Counted from the stretch's first letter, positions 16,600-27,277 are shown. The stretch is DNA of 64,000 nucleotides from Bacteroidales bacterium (GCA_015060975.1 SUXI01000011.1:1-64000); one strand, 5' to 3'. Numbers and translations: made by a program. Notes: generated by a model from the sequence alone, not told the origin.

Positions 16600-18050
16600 T
16601 AATATTCAAATTCGCGAGAGAGTTTGCCGCTATTGATTCGTTTCATGTAGAAGCAAAATAGACCAAGGAATATTATAGCCATTGCCACACCTGCCCCCAC
16701 TGCAATGGGATAACTCAACCCGAAACCTTCGGGAGTTGGTGCAAAAAGAATATACGACACGCTCACGGCTGTCATAAACATTGCAGGAATGAGGGTGATG
16801 ATATATATTTTCTTATGTCGGGCAAGGTAAACAGTAACAGCCCAAAGTGTGAAGACGGCAAGAGTTTGGTTACACCATGCAAAATAACGCCACAAAACCG
16901 AGAAATCAATCATCATAATGCCAAATGCTGCGGCAAAGATGGGTACTGAAATTATGAGTCGTTTAGCGATGCTTGATTGGTCATAATGAAGGAAATCGGC
17001 AGCGATTAGTCGGGCACTACGCAATGCAGTGTCGCCCGAGGAGATAGGAGCGGCAACAACACCAAGTAGAGCCAAAATGCCACCAAATGAGCCTAACCAA
17101 GATATTGAAATATCGTTTACGAGAGCACCGGCACTATTATTATGTTCAGCCATATATGTAGCTAATTGGTCATAACCACCAGTAAAAGCAATTGCGGCTG
17201 CCGCCCAAATCAAGGCAACAATACCTTCGGCGACCATAGCTCCATAGAAGACCGGGCGTGCAAGTTTCTCGTTTTTAAGGCAACGAGCCATCAATGGTGA
17301 TTGAGTGGCATGGAAGCCCGATATAGCACCGCAAGCAATCGAAACAAACATCATGGGGAAGATAGGCAATTCCTTGGGGTGTTGACTTTGTAGCCCTTGA
17401 GTGAAATCAAGATTTAATGTTGATTCACCAAAGATGAGAACACCTAAAATACCTACCGCCATGAACAAAAGCGCAAAGCCAAATACCGGATATAGGTTCC
17501 CGATAAGTTTGTCAATAGGCAATAACGTGGCAAGCATGTAATATATAAATATTACAATAACCCAAAATACACGGTCGAGCGATTCGGGTGTCATGCCTGC
17601 AATGAGGTCGGCAGGTTGACTCACGAAAACAGCTCCCACTAATATCATTAATACGAGTGAGAACACTCGCATCACTTGTTTAATTCCGGTGCCCAATTCG
17701 TTGCCCACAATTTCGGGCAACGACATTCCACGGGCACGGATAGATATTGCACCTGAAATGAAATCATGAACCGCACCGGCAAAGATTGTCCCGACAACAA
17801 TCCAAATGAATGCAGCCGGACCAAACATAACACCCATAATGGCACCAAAGATAGGCCCCAATCCGGCAATGTTGAGAAACTGAATTAGAAACACTTTCCA
17901 TGTGGGAAGTGGCATATAGTCAACATTATCGCGCATGGTGTAGGCGGGAGTTTTGCGTTTTGAATCAATGCCGAATATTTTTTCGACAAAGAGACCATAA
18001 ATAAAATACCCGCCAATCAATACTGCAAGAGCGATTAAAAAAGAAGTCAT
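16599..18050 (-). CDS. cstA: CstA-family carbon starvation / pyruvate-peptide transporter
   Basis: A 483-residue inner-membrane protein with about 12-13 hydrophobic segments. It carries the CstA hallmarks: FGPIFGAIMG near residue 70, GAISGFHATQSPLMARC, and PISSGDTALRSARLIAADF. Members of the family take up peptides or pyruvate during carbon limitation. It is shorter than E. coli CstA (about 700 residues) and matches the short form common in Bacteroidetes. It follows floA by 21 bases and overlaps the phosphatase start by one base. Confidence 0.92.
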   Translation of the reverse strand: MTSFLIALAVLIGGYFIYGLFVEKIFGIDSKRKTPAYTMRDNVDYMPLPTWKVFLIQFLNIAGLGPIFGAIMGVMFGPAAFIWIVVGTIFAGAVHDFISGAISIRARGMSLPEIVGNELGTGIKQVMRVFSLVLMILVGAVFVSQPADLIAGMTPESLDRVFWVIVIFIYYMLATLLPIDKLIGNLYPVFGFALLFMAVGILGVLIFGESTLNLDFTQGLQSQHPKELPIFPMMFVSIACGAISGFHATQSPLMARCLKNEKLARPVFYGAMVAEGIVALIWAAAAIAFTGGYDQLATYMAEHNNSAGALVNDISISWLGSFGGILALLGVVAAPISSGDTALRSARLIAADFLHYDQSSIAKRLIISVPIFAAAFGIMMIDFSVLWRYFAWCNQTLAVFTLWAVTVYLARHKKIYIITLIPAMFMTAVSVSYILFAPTPEGFGLSYPIAVGAGVAMAIIFLGLFCFYMKRINSGKLSREFEY

Positions 18051-18071
18051 TTTATTAGGTTATAATATTAT

Positions 18072-19073
18072 TTATTTGTTTTTTGATGGGGTTGCAGGAG
18101 AGGCGATTGAAGGTCTTGCTATGGTTTCTCTCATATTGGTGTCGGCTTCCATATTTTTCATACGGTAGTAGTCCATTATGCCAAGGTTTCCATTTATAAA
18201 AGCTTCTGCCATAGCACGAGGTAACTCGGCTTCGGCTTCGATAACTCGAGCGCGGGCTTCTTGTGCTTTTGCAATCATTTCTTGTTCGAGAGCGATAGCC
18301 ATTGCACGGCGTTCTTCGGCTTTGGCTTGCGCTATGTTTTTGTCGGCTTGCGCTTGGTCGATTTGAAGAGCGGCACCAATGTTTTTACCTATATCAATGT
18401 CGGCAATGTCGATTGATAAAATTTCAAAAGCAGTACCCGAGTCGAGACCTTTTCGTAATACCAATTTAGAAATTGAGTCGGGATTTTCAAGTACTTCTTT
18501 GTGACTCACTGAAGAACCTATTGAAGAAACGATACCTTCGCCTACACGAGCAAGAACAGTATCTTCTCCGGCTCCACCCACGAGTTGACGAATGTTGGCA
18601 CGAACAGTAACACGAGCTTTGGCAATAAGCTGGATACCGTCTTTTGCAACTGCAGTAACCGGAGGAGTGTCGATTACTTTTGGATTAACCGACATTTGTA
18701 CGGCTTGAAATACATCTCGACCGGCAAGGTCTATGGCAGTAGCCATCTTAAAACCAAGATCAATGTTGGCTTTTACGGCAGAAACAAGAGCATGCACCAC
18801 TTTTTCCACATTACCGCCGGCAAGAAAGTGAGCTTCAAGATCGTCGCGAGTAACATCTTGTAGCCCGGCTTTGTGAGCTTCAATCATTGCTCTTACAATT
18901 ATTGATGCGGGAACTTGACGAATACGCATCAAGAATAGTTGGATAAGTGAGATGCGCACACCGCTCACTCGTGCCGAAATCCATAAAAAGAATGGCACAT
19001 AATAAAAGAAAATACTTAGCAAAACAAAGGCTACGCCAATGATAATTGCTAATGTTAATGAAGTAAATTGCAT
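18072..19073 (-). CDS. floA: Flotillin-like protein FloA (UPF0365)
   Basis: A 333-residue FloA protein. One N-terminal membrane hairpin (residues 5-30, then [20 protein letters not shown]) is followed by an SPFH-like domain and a coiled-coil rich in Ala, Glu and Lys (about residues 225-300, [20 protein letters not shown]). FloA organises membrane microdomains in Bacillus. The C-terminal tail is rich in Pro, Ser and Thr. It lies 7 bases after the TPR/PD40 gene and 21 bases before cstA, so these three are likely cotranscribed. Confidence 0.95.
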   Translation of the reverse strand: MQFTSLTLAIIIGVAFVLLSIFFYYVPFFLWISARVSGVRISLIQLFLMRIRQVPASIIVRAMIEAHKAGLQDVTRDDLEAHFLAGGNVEKVVHALVSAVKANIDLGFKMATAIDLAGRDVFQAVQMSVNPKVIDTPPVTAVAKDGIQLIAKARVTVRANIRQLVGGAGEDTVLARVGEGIVSSIGSSVSHKEVLENPDSISKLVLRKGLDSGTAFEILSIDIADIDIGKNIGAALQIDQAQADKNIAQAKAEERRAMAIALEQEMIAKAQEARARVIEAEAELPRAMAEAFINGNLGIMDYYRMKNMEADTNMRETIARPSIASPATPSKNK

Positions 19074-19080
19074 AATAATG

Positions 19081-20508
19081 TTATTTTATATTGTTAATTT
19101 TGTTATCTGATGTTGATGATTCAATGGTTATCACAATATTCCTAAGTCTTGTTATCTCAAAATCACAATCTATAAGATATTTTTCAAGTGAAAGAATCTC
19201 GTCAGCAATGCTTCTATTGCCATTGGCATAATCTTGTCGAAGTTTTTGCAAATGTTGCTTTTTGTTGATCTTATCTTCTTCAGCGTCAATATATTCTTGC
19301 ATGGCAATAGCCGCTTCCTGATTTTTGAAATCGGAAAACTGAGTGTATATGTCGCCATTAGGTAAGGTTAGAGAAAAAGCAGAATTGTCGGTAGTGTATT
19401 CTGTTTCATTAAGAGATTTTAATTGATTTAAAATGTCATTATAATTAATATTTTCTTCCCAGGTGTCTTTTATTGAATTGATTTTTGCAATATTAATAAT
19501 ATTGGGATTGTTGGGGTTATAGTTTTTTCTTACCTCGTTAGGAATAAATAAATATATTGTAACTTTTCCTTCGATATTGTTACGGTCAGATGCCCACCAT
19601 CCAATGCCGGTTATTTCATCGAGAACAAACATATAATCATTTGCAGGTGAATTATATGGCATTCCTATGTTTTGTGGCTGCAGATAGCCATTTTCGTCAC
19701 GACGCGAATTGAAAATATCATATCCACCTATAGAATTTTCTCCATCGCACGCAAAATATAATGTGATGCCATCGGGCATTATATACGGATAATTGGCATT
19801 GCCAATTTTATTAAGTGCTTCACCTAAAAAGTGAGGCATTTCCCATGTGTTATTTGATAATAATGCCGATGAGACGAGCTTTGATTGTCCTAAAGAATCA
19901 TTCATTGCCCATACCATTTGGGTTTTGCTTTGAGGTTGATAAACAATAGTATTTTGAGTGGAAGGGAATTGTGTTGGCAGTATTGATACCGAATTTAGAG
20001 AACCGCTTTCTTGTGAAATTTTATAAAATTTAAAAAACGAATCAGAATCGACATTGATACTATCAATAATTTGAATATTTTCCACACGTTCAAGCATATT
20101 TTTTGCGTTAATAGCTTTGGTGTATAATAAATCAATAGAATTGGGAATATCTGTGCCTGACTCTTCTAATGAGGTTTTATATTTATCAAGATAAAGTATT
20201 GCATCGTCAAAACGATATTGCTTATATGCAATTAACGCTAAGTAATGAGGCGCTTCTGTTATAGATTTAGAATCGGCATATTTTAATAAGGGTATAGCTT
20301 TATCATATTGTCTCATGTGATAAAGACATACTCCGGTCCATTGATTGAGAGCGGCATCTTTAGGCGATTTTGCCAAAGCTTCGTTGAATGTCGGGTACGC
20401 TTCGTTGTATTCCCCTTTTTTATATAGCGCTTTTGCTTGTTCAAGTGTTATTGCATTGGCGCAAAGTGAAAAAATAAAAATTATGGCAAATAAATAAAAT
20501 CGGTTCAT
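19081..20508 (-). CDS. Secreted TPR and PD40 beta-propeller protein
   Basis: A 475-residue exported protein. There is a signal peptide (cleavage after about ANA), then TPR repeats at about residues 20-120 ([20 protein letters not shown] and two more). The middle has PD40-like propeller strands ([29 protein letters not shown]), as in OmpA-associated and PorW/PorE-like periplasmic proteins. The C-terminus is helical and may coil. In Bacteroidetes this combination occurs in envelope proteins that bind other periplasmic or peptidoglycan-associated partners. No OmpA domain is present. Its exact role is unknown. It is 106 bases after cca and 7 before floA. Confidence 0.75.
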   Translation of the reverse strand: MNRFYLFAIIFIFSLCANAITLEQAKALYKKGEYNEAYPTFNEALAKSPKDAALNQWTGVCLYHMRQYDKAIPLLKYADSKSITEAPHYLALIAYKQYRFDDAILYLDKYKTSLEESGTDIPNSIDLLYTKAINAKNMLERVENIQIIDSINVDSDSFFKFYKISQESGSLNSVSILPTQFPSTQNTIVYQPQSKTQMVWAMNDSLGQSKLVSSALLSNNTWEMPHFLGEALNKIGNANYPYIMPDGITLYFACDGENSIGGYDIFNSRRDENGYLQPQNIGMPYNSPANDYMFVLDEITGIGWWASDRNNIEGKVTIYLFIPNEVRKNYNPNNPNIINIAKINSIKDTWEENINYNDILNQLKSLNETEYTTDNSAFSLTLPNGDIYTQFSDFKNQEAAIAMQEYIDAEEDKINKKQHLQKLRQDYANGNRSIADEILSLEKYLIDCDFEITRLRNIVITIESSTSDNKINNIK

Positions 20509-20614
20509 AATTAGTCGTTTGCAATAATTATTTCAAAATTACGAACAATTCCGTTTTCAGCCAAATAAAATTTACTGAAAATAGAATTTATATAATTGAG
20601 ATTTTATAAAACGA

Positions 20615-22033
20615 CTATAATATTTGTTCTAACCCCATTTCTTTAGCACAGGCAAGCATATAGTTATAAGCGTCATCGTGCTCGTTGGGGATTATCCCAT
20701 CGAGAATGGCGTCTTTTATTTTTGCTTTTAATTCGCCAACTTCGCGACATGGAGGAAGATTGAATAGTTTCATTATTTCGTCGCCATCAATGGGCGGTTG
20801 GAAATTGCGAATGCGATCTCGTTCTTCAAGTTCTTTCATTTTTTGTCGTACAAGAATGAAATTCTCGAGAAAGCGTTTCACTTTTTCTTCGTTTTTAGAT
20901 GTAATGTCGGCTTCGCAAAGTGTCATTAAATCTTCAATATCATCTCCTGCATCAAATAGTAATCGGCGAACGGCCGAATCGGTGACAACATCTTCAACAA
21001 GAGCGATAGGGCGCATGTGAAGTTCCACTAACTTTTGCACATATTTCATCTTTTCGTTGAGGGGAAGTTTTAGACTTTGGAAAATGCGTGGAATCATTTT
21101 TGCCCCAATGAAATTGTGGTTGTGGAAAGTCCATCCAATTTTATCGTCCCAAACTTTTGTGCGAGGTTTTCCAATATCGTGCATTAATGCTCCCCAACGT
21201 AACCACACATTATTACTTTTTTGTGCAACATTATCAAGCACTTCCATTGTGTGATAGAAATTGTCTTTGTGACCACGTCCGTTTACTATTTCTACTCCTG
21301 CCATTGAAGCAAGTTGAGGGAATATTAGTTTTAGCAGTCCTGTTTTTTTGAGCAAAATCCAGCCGATAGATGGACGGGGTGATGCCATTATTTTCATCAG
21401 CTCGTCGGCAATACGTTCTTTTGATATAATGTTTATGCGTTCGGCATTTCGTGCTATTGCATCAAGTGTCTCGGTATATATAGTGAAGTTAAGTTGTGTT
21501 GCAAAACGAATAGCCCGCATCATTCGCAATGGGTCATCGCTAAAAGTGATGTCGGGGTCGAGTGGAGTGCGAATTAATTTTCGTTCTAAATCGCCTACTC
21601 CATCATAGAAGTCAATCAATTCTCCAAAACGATTTGCGTTAACACACAATGCCATGGCGTTGATTGTGAAATCGCGCCGAGAAATATCATCTTCTAAAGT
21701 GCCGTCTTCAACAATAGGTTTGCGGGAGTCACGACGATAAGATTCGCGGCGAGCACCAACAAATTCAAGCTCTAAATCGAGACATTTAACTTGTGCTGTG
21801 CCAAAGTTTTGAAAAATGTTGAGATGTGCTTTGCGACCGAGTGCTTTTGCTGTACCTTGAGCAACCTCAATGCCACTTCCGACGGTGACGAAATCAATAT
21901 CTTTAGATGTTCGATTAAGAAATAAATCGCGAACATAGCCTCCCACCGCATAACAATCGCGATTGAGACTATCGGCGACATTTCCTACAAGGTGGAAAAT
22001 AGGTTTGTCTATTTTAGTGGCAATAGGATGCAT
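20615..22033 (-). CDS. cca: CCA tRNA nucleotidyltransferase with HD domain
   Basis: A 472-residue class II polymerase-beta superfamily enzyme. The active site is YAVGGYVRDLFL and SKDIDFVTVGSG (GG, then DxD), the neck is RRDFTINAMAL, and RMMRAIRFATQL follows. An HD domain lies in the C-terminal half (GALMHDIGKPRTK). It either adds CCA to tRNA 3' ends or, less likely, poly(A) tails. Head-domain motifs and the HD domain are the usual Bacteroidetes form of CCA-adding enzyme. It starts 18 bases after the M24 peptidase. Confidence 0.92.
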   Translation of the reverse strand: MHPIATKIDKPIFHLVGNVADSLNRDCYAVGGYVRDLFLNRTSKDIDFVTVGSGIEVAQGTAKALGRKAHLNIFQNFGTAQVKCLDLELEFVGARRESYRRDSRKPIVEDGTLEDDISRRDFTINAMALCVNANRFGELIDFYDGVGDLERKLIRTPLDPDITFSDDPLRMMRAIRFATQLNFTIYTETLDAIARNAERINIISKERIADELMKIMASPRPSIGWILLKKTGLLKLIFPQLASMAGVEIVNGRGHKDNFYHTMEVLDNVAQKSNNVWLRWGALMHDIGKPRTKVWDDKIGWTFHNHNFIGAKMIPRIFQSLKLPLNEKMKYVQKLVELHMRPIALVEDVVTDSAVRRLLFDAGDDIEDLMTLCEADITSKNEEKVKRFLENFILVRQKMKELEERDRIRNFQPPIDGDEIMKLFNLPPCREVGELKAKIKDAILDGIIPNEHDDAYNYMLACAKEMGLEQIL

Positions 22034-22051
22034 TTAATTTTTTGTTGTTTT

Positions 22052-23233
22052 TTAATCAAGACTAATAATTTCTTCAGGAGCAAGGGTTATACATTCCATT
22101 CCGTTTGGAGTAACGATATATGTATTCTCAATTCCAACAGCACCAATACCCGGAATAACAAATTTAGGTTCGAGTGCAATGACGTTGCCAATAGCGAGAA
22201 TGTCGCGACTGCGAGGTGCAATTACAGGTGATTCGTTAATCTCAATGCCAACGCCATGACCAATGAACCCGGCTTTTTGGCGATGACCCATAAATATGTG
22301 TCCTAATTCGTTTTCTGTAACAATCTCTATGGCTTTGTCATATAGAGCTTTGGCTTCAATACCAGGTTTGCCCATTGCTGAAAGCTCTTGGCAGATGTGA
22401 CAAGAGCATTTATGAGCTTTTATTGAAAGTTCATCAAGTGAACCTACCGAAAAAACTCTTGACATATCGGTTGTATATCCGGTGTAATTGCCGTTTACAT
22501 CGACCATAATAGCCATATTGGGTTTTATTTTTGTTCCATTGCATCCAACCGGAAGCGATGGGTGTATTCCTGCTCCACCCATAGCAAAGTCGTATGGTGA
22601 CGGGTTGTCGGCATTATCGCCACAAATTACATTTCCCATGTATATTTCCATTGAATCGCCACTAATGCGGAATTGACCTAAACAGCCATTTAATCGTGAA
22701 ATACGTTCTATTTCGACTTGAAATTCAAGATCGGTCATGTTTGGAGTGTAAATATCACGAATTTGGCTGTAGGATTGGGCATGTTTTATCCCCGATAGCT
22801 TTAGTAATTCAATTTCATATTCGCTTTTTATTGAGCGAGCTTGACGCATGATTCCCGAAGCATTGACAATTTTTGTGTCGGGGAAGATTTTTGCAATTCG
22901 CTGCACTACCGAATATGGAGCTAAGTCGAGTTCCAATCCTAACGAAGAAGGAAGTGATATGCCTTTTGATCTTAATATTTCGGTAATGTTTTCTGGTTTA
23001 TGAATGTATTCAACATTATCTCCCGAAAGCTCTACCGGGCGACGAATAAAATGTATAGCATTCCCATTGGCTGTTATATATGCGTATCCATTATATACTC
23101 GTCCCGAAACGTAAAATTTATTTGCATTATCGCTGATTAAGACAGCGTCTAGATCTATTTTTTGCATTAATGATTTAATGCCGTTTATTCTGATTGTTGC
23201 TTCAGAAGAAGTTATTTGCAATAAATTTTCCAT
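22052..23233 (-). CDS. M24-family aminopeptidase (Xaa-Pro peptidase type)
   Basis: A 393-residue creatinase/prolidase-fold peptidase. The N-terminal domain is the creatinase-like non-catalytic domain. The catalytic pita-bread domain has two metal Asp in VDVNGNYTGYTTDMSR, a His in FIGHGVGIEINESP, and Glu residues in ALEPKFVIPG and GIENTYIVT. The five-ligand set looks complete, so the enzyme should be active with two metal ions. Xaa-Pro dipeptides or N-terminal Xaa-Pro peptides are the likely substrates. It sits in the long rny-to-phosphatase gene run, 15 bases after the HAD gene. Confidence 0.88.
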   Translation of the reverse strand: MENLLQITSSEATIRINGIKSLMQKIDLDAVLISDNANKFYVSGRVYNGYAYITANGNAIHFIRRPVELSGDNVEYIHKPENITEILRSKGISLPSSLGLELDLAPYSVVQRIAKIFPDTKIVNASGIMRQARSIKSEYEIELLKLSGIKHAQSYSQIRDIYTPNMTDLEFQVEIERISRLNGCLGQFRISGDSMEIYMGNVICGDNADNPSPYDFAMGGAGIHPSLPVGCNGTKIKPNMAIMVDVNGNYTGYTTDMSRVFSVGSLDELSIKAHKCSCHICQELSAMGKPGIEAKALYDKAIEIVTENELGHIFMGHRQKAGFIGHGVGIEINESPVIAPRSRDILAIGNVIALEPKFVIPGIGAVGIENTYIVTPNGMECITLAPEEIISLD

Positions 23234-23248
23234 ACAATAGATAGCGTA

Positions 23249-23887
23249 TTATTCATAAAGTTTCTTGTAAAACAAATCTAATAATTGAGGGAATGATTCT
23301 ATTTCATAATCTGCATTTTCACATTTACCGAATCCATATTTGGCAAATACCATTGGAATGCCTGCATTGTGTGCTGCATTGCAATCTCCTTGGGTGTCAC
23401 CAACATATACGGCATTTTTTATATTATGTCGTGAAATTAAAAGTTTGATGTTGTCGGTTTTTGACAACATCGTTTCGCCATGAGTCAAAGTATCACTGAA
23501 ATATGGTTTGAGTTTTGTGAATGATAAAAAGTTATTTAATCCATCGGCACCACAATTGCTAACCATATATAGTTTATATTTAGTTGAAAGTAATTTTATA
23601 CCCTCAAAAACGCCATTGTAAAGCTCTCCACCTAAAATAGGCATCATTTCACGCTCATTTTTATCGAGTAATGCCAAATATTTTTGTTCATCGACATCAA
23701 CTTTCACAATCTTATGGAAAATTTCATCGATTGGTAAACCCATGCATTCCAATAATTCTTGACGACCTACAATTTGAGTTTTTCCCATTTGAGAAAATGT
23801 GATGTCCCATATCCTGCAATATGAGTCCACTGCATCCCATAGGGTGCCGTCCATGTCAAAAATAATACTATCAATGCACGTTGTCAT
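23249..23887 (-). CDS. HAD-family hydrolase
   Basis: A 212-residue HAD hydrolase with motif I IIFDMDGTLWDAV (nucleophile Asp12), motif II YMVSNCG, and motif IV VYVGDTQGDCNAAHNAG. The cap region between motifs I and II is helical, as in phosphoglycolate or beta-phosphoglucomutase-like phosphatases. Trp after the motif I DGTL is found in several pyrophosphatase- or phosphatase-type members. The substrate is unknown. The start ATG overlaps the gldH stop (ATGA). Confidence 0.82.
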   Translation of the reverse strand: MTTCIDSIIFDMDGTLWDAVDSYCRIWDITFSQMGKTQIVGRQELLECMGLPIDEIFHKIVKVDVDEQKYLALLDKNEREMMPILGGELYNGVFEGIKLLSTKYKLYMVSNCGADGLNNFLSFTKLKPYFSDTLTHGETMLSKTDNIKLLISRHNIKNAVYVGDTQGDCNAAHNAGIPMVFAKYGFGKCENADYEIESFPQLLDLFYKKLYE

Positions 23888-24360
23888 AATAAATTTACAC
23901 TGTCAGATTCAATTCCATTAAACGAAAAACCGATTTGTTCTATTCCAGAGAGTTTGTCAGCTCTCATGATGTGGTTAATCATTATGGGTTTATTTCTATA
24001 TAGAGTTATATTATTTGAAACAGTAAGCGCATATTGAAAATTTGCTCCAATGCCATTCCCATACCATCGCCCATACACATCTGCCATTTCGATATTTACA
24101 GTGTCAAGTCGTATTGAGTCTCCGTTGAAATGCCGAATTTCAAGCCATAGATTGCTATAAATATATGCGTTGGAATGGCGAATTATAATTTGTAATTCAC
24201 CATAGGTTATGGAGTCGTGAGTGTCGGGATAATATTTTAAAGTGTCGCCATATTTCCACCCATCAATAGGAATATCTATATACTCACTATAATCATTGTG
24301 CCCGGGAGCGCACGCTCCCAAGCACAATAATGTAAGTAGTATGAAGCATAAGTTACGCAT
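23884..24360 (-). CDS. gldH: Gliding motility lipoprotein GldH
   Basis: A 158-residue lipoprotein with signal peptide and lipobox (LCLGAC, Cys17). The mature domain matches the GldH pattern I know: a beta-rich region with YGELQIIIRHSNAYIYSNLW and a GRWYGNG turn. GldH is required for gliding in Flavobacterium and is conserved in non-motile Bacteroidales, where its role is unclear but presumably in the envelope. It overlaps ricT by 8 bases and the HAD gene by 4, so the three are tightly coupled. Confidence 0.85.
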   Translation of the reverse strand: MRNLCFILLTLLCLGACAPGHNDYSEYIDIPIDGWKYGDTLKYYPDTHDSITYGELQIIIRHSNAYIYSNLWLEIRHFNGDSIRLDTVNIEMADVYGRWYGNGIGANFQYALTVSNNITLYRNKPIMINHIMRADKLSGIEQIGFSFNGIESDSVNLL

Positions 24361-25606
24361 CTGTTTGATTTTCGTGATTATGGTTGTTTTTGCGTTTAAG
24401 TTGGCGTTCTCCGTTTATATTGCGTTTGGGCTCAGTTTCTTTCTTATGCCGTTGCTCTTCATTATTAAAGTTTGTCGGGCTTGCTTCTTTGTGTTGACCT
24501 TTTCCGTTTTTCTTTTTTTTCTTTTTTTTGTCAAAACGAGTCAAACTGTCCTGACCAACAATATCACCAAATTCATTGACTTGTTTCTTAGGTGTTTCGT
24601 CTCCCTCTCGTTGCAGTTTTAATGGCTTTTCTCCATTTTTGTTCATTGCAATGATTTCAAAAGCTCGTTGTGAGTCAATTGTAACCAAATTGGCGGGAAT
24701 TGATTTGTCGGTAGAATATGTAATTTCTCGTTTGAAAATGTCGGTTTTGAAATGGTAGTATGTTGCATCGGCAGTTTCAAGACGTATCTCTTTTCCAGGC
24801 ATACGTTTTACCGCTTCGGCGTATGTGTCAACTTCAAAATTAAGACAGCATTTTAACTTAGCACATTGTCCGGCTAACTTTTGAGGGTTCATGGAAATGT
24901 CTTGAAAACGAGCTGCGCTTGTCGCTACCGATATGAAGTTAGTCATCCAACTTGAACAACACAATGGTCGTCCGCATGGACCTATTCCTCCAATTCGACC
25001 GGCTTCTTGGCGGGCGCCTATTTGTTTCATTTCAATTCTCACCTTGAATACATCGGCAAGAACTTTTATGAGTTGGCGAAAGTCAACACGTTCATCGGCA
25101 ATATAATAGAATATAGCTTTATTGCCATCGCCTTGATATTCAACATCTCCAATTTTCATGTTGAGGTTAAGGCTCTCGGCAATTTTGCGAGAACGTATCA
25201 TTGTGTCATTTTCTTTAGCTTTGGCTTCTTCGTATTTTTCAATATCGCTGGGCTTCGCCTTTCTGAAAATGCGTCGTATCTCGGTGTCAGCCTTTATGTT
25301 GGCTTTCTTCATTTGTAGTTTAACTAAAGCTCCTGTTAAAGAGACTTGACCGATATCATGTCCGGGTGCCGCCTCTACAGCTACCATATCACCTACTTCT
25401 AGTGGTATGTTTGTGCTGTTTTTGTAATATCCTTTACGGGTATTTTTAAATTGCACTTCCACTATGTCGTAGTCGGCAAATCCTCCCGGTATGTCTTCTA
25501 ACCAATTATAGCAGTGAAGTTTGCCCCGGGGTACGTCGCAACGGCTTATGCTGTTGTCGTTGTCGGTAGCTGTGGCATTTATATCGTTATTGATGTCTGT
25601 TGCCAT
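24353..25606 (-). CDS. ricT: RicT/YaaT-like PSP1-domain protein
   Basis: A 417-residue protein with the PSP1 core (about residues 70-280), including RIGGIGPCGRPLCCSSWM and the Cys-rich AKLKCCLNFEVD, positions that bind an iron-sulfur cluster in Bacillus RicT. The last ~80 residues are a lysine-rich disordered tail with an A-rich coding run near 24505-24535. In Bacillus, RicT with RicA and RicF forms the Y-complex that directs RNase Y. Here it directly follows rny by 15 bases, a genomic link that supports the same partnership. ATG at 25606 was taken over an upstream in-frame TTG (25621). Confidence 0.9.
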   Translation of the reverse strand: MATDINNDINATATDNDNSISRCDVPRGKLHCYNWLEDIPGGFADYDIVEVQFKNTRKGYYKNSTNIPLEVGDMVAVEAAPGHDIGQVSLTGALVKLQMKKANIKADTEIRRIFRKAKPSDIEKYEEAKAKENDTMIRSRKIAESLNLNMKIGDVEYQGDGNKAIFYYIADERVDFRQLIKVLADVFKVRIEMKQIGARQEAGRIGGIGPCGRPLCCSSWMTNFISVATSAARFQDISMNPQKLAGQCAKLKCCLNFEVDTYAEAVKRMPGKEIRLETADATYYHFKTDIFKREITYSTDKSIPANLVTIDSQRAFEIIAMNKNGEKPLKLQREGDETPKKQVNEFGDIVGQDSLTRFDKKKKKKKNGKGQHKEASPTNFNNEEQRHKKETEPKRNINGERQLKRKNNHNHENQTDA

Positions 25607-25621
25607 AAGAAGTTGTCGCAA

Positions 25622-27163
25622 TTATTTAGCAAAACTAACTGAGCGGGTTTCGCGAATGACAGTAATTTTTACTTGACCGGGATATGTCATTTCATCTTGG
25701 ATGCGTTTTGCAATTTCAGCTGACAATTTTTCGGTTTCAATATCATCAATTTTATCAGCACCAACAATTACACGCAATTCGCGTCCGGCTTGGATTGCAT
25801 AAGTCTTAATAACGCCGGGATAAGATAATGCTAATTGTTCGAGGTCGTTAAGGCGTTTGATATATGCTTCAACGATTTCGCGGCGTGCTCCCGGACGAGC
25901 TCCTGAGATAGCATCACAAACTTGTACGATAGGTGCAAGAAGAGATGTTTGTTCTATTTCGTCGTGGTGAGCTCCAATTGCATTGCATATTTCGGGCTTT
26001 TCCTTGAATTTTTCAGCAAGTTTCATGCCTAATATTGCGTGTGGCAATTCGGGATCTTCATCGGGAACTTTGCCTATATCGTGAAGTAATCCCGCACGAC
26101 GCGCTTTTTTAGGATTAAGTCCGAGTTCCGACGCCATGATTGCACAAAGATTTGCGGTTTCACGGGCATGTTGCAAAAGGTTTTGTCCATAGCTCGAACG
26201 GTATTTCATTTTTCCGACAAGACGAATCAAATCGGGGTGAAGACCATGAATGCCGAGGTCGATAGCTGTGCGTTTACCTGTTTCAATGATTTCTTCTTCA
26301 AGTTGTTTGCGCACTTTGGCCACAACTTCTTCAATGCGGGCAGGGTGGATGCGACCATCGGCAACAAGCTGATGAAGAGCAAGACGTGCGGTTTCACGGC
26401 GCACTGGGTCAAAACCTGATAATACAATGGCTTCGGGGGTGTCATCAACAATGATTTCAATTCCGGTTGCCGCTTCAAGAGCACGAATATTGCGTCCTTC
26501 ACGACCAATGATGCGTCCTTTGATTTCGTCGGAGTCGATGTGGAATACAGTTACGGAATTTTCGATGGCGGTTTCTGTGGCTACACGTTGAATCGATTGC
26601 ACAACAATGCGTTTCGCTTCTTTGTTTGCGGTCATTTTTGCTTCATCCATTATGTCGTTGATGTAAGAAGCCGCAGCGGTTTTAGCCTCATCTTTGAGAG
26701 ATTCGATAAGCTTTTCTTTAGCTTCGTCAGAAGACAACCCTGAAATGTGCTCAAGTTCTTCTTGAGCTGCATGTTTAAGTTTGTCGAGTTCTGCTTGTTT
26801 GTTTTCTACGATATTGAATTGAGCTTCAAGATTTGCTTTAGTAGCTTCAATGTCATTGCGTTGACGTTGATTTTCACTTTGTTGTTGGTTGAGTTGAAGT
26901 TCTCGCTGTTTTATCCTTGCTTCTGATTGTTGAATTTTTGCCAATCGGCTGTTTGCTTGTTTTTCAGCTTCGGCTTTGATTTTTAATTCTTCTTCGCGAG
27001 CTTCTAAAATTTTTGTTTTTTTGATGTTTTCAGCTTCAGATGTAGCTTCATCAATGATTACTTTAGCTTTACTGGTCGCAATTTGTTTTTGTATAATTAA
27101 AGTGCAAACTATACCTATTGCGAGAGCCACAATGCCAATAATAAGATAAATTATTATATCCAT
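25622..27163 (-). CDS. rny: Ribonuclease Y
   Basis: A 513-residue RNase Y, the membrane-anchored endoribonuclease that starts mRNA decay in many bacteria. There is one N-terminal membrane segment (residues 3-24), a long coiled coil (about 30-190), a KH domain ([19 protein letters not shown]) and a catalytic HD domain ([20 protein letters not shown]). Length is typical. It heads the minus-strand gene run that continues through ricT and gldH. The leader contains a strong terminator-like hairpin ending 29 bases before the ATG. Confidence 0.97.
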   Translation of the reverse strand: MDIIIYLIIGIVALAIGIVCTLIIQKQIATSKAKVIIDEATSEAENIKKTKILEAREEELKIKAEAEKQANSRLAKIQQSEARIKQRELQLNQQQSENQRQRNDIEATKANLEAQFNIVENKQAELDKLKHAAQEELEHISGLSSDEAKEKLIESLKDEAKTAAASYINDIMDEAKMTANKEAKRIVVQSIQRVATETAIENSVTVFHIDSDEIKGRIIGREGRNIRALEAATGIEIIVDDTPEAIVLSGFDPVRRETARLALHQLVADGRIHPARIEEVVAKVRKQLEEEIIETGKRTAIDLGIHGLHPDLIRLVGKMKYRSSYGQNLLQHARETANLCAIMASELGLNPKKARRAGLLHDIGKVPDEDPELPHAILGMKLAEKFKEKPEICNAIGAHHDEIEQTSLLAPIVQVCDAISGARPGARREIVEAYIKRLNDLEQLALSYPGVIKTYAIQAGRELRVIVGADKIDDIETEKLSAEIAKRIQDEMTYPGQVKITVIRETRSVSFAK

Positions 27164-27192
27164 TTTTTTTGTTGTTTTAAATTAGTTAATAT

Positions 27193-27232
27193 AAAAAGCA
27201 CTCATTAATCATTATTACATGATTAAGAGTGC
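27193..27232 (-). terminator. Terminator-like hairpin in the rny leader (candidate attenuator)
   Basis: On the minus strand GCACTCTTAATCAT pairs with ATGATTAATGAGTGC (14 pairs, one bulged T), loop GTAATA, then TTTTTATATT. Only 29 bases remain before the rny ATG (27163), too little for a promoter, so transcripts that reach rny must pass through it. Confidence 0.75.
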
Positions 27233-27277
27233 GGTTGTCTCTATAATAATAAAAAACTATTTAATTCCTAATAACAA

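Noticed and set aside
24353..25606. Sporulation protein annotation for the PSP1 gene
   Set aside because: The family name in Bacillus (stage 0 sporulation, YaaT) is historical; the rny neighbour supports an RNA-decay role.
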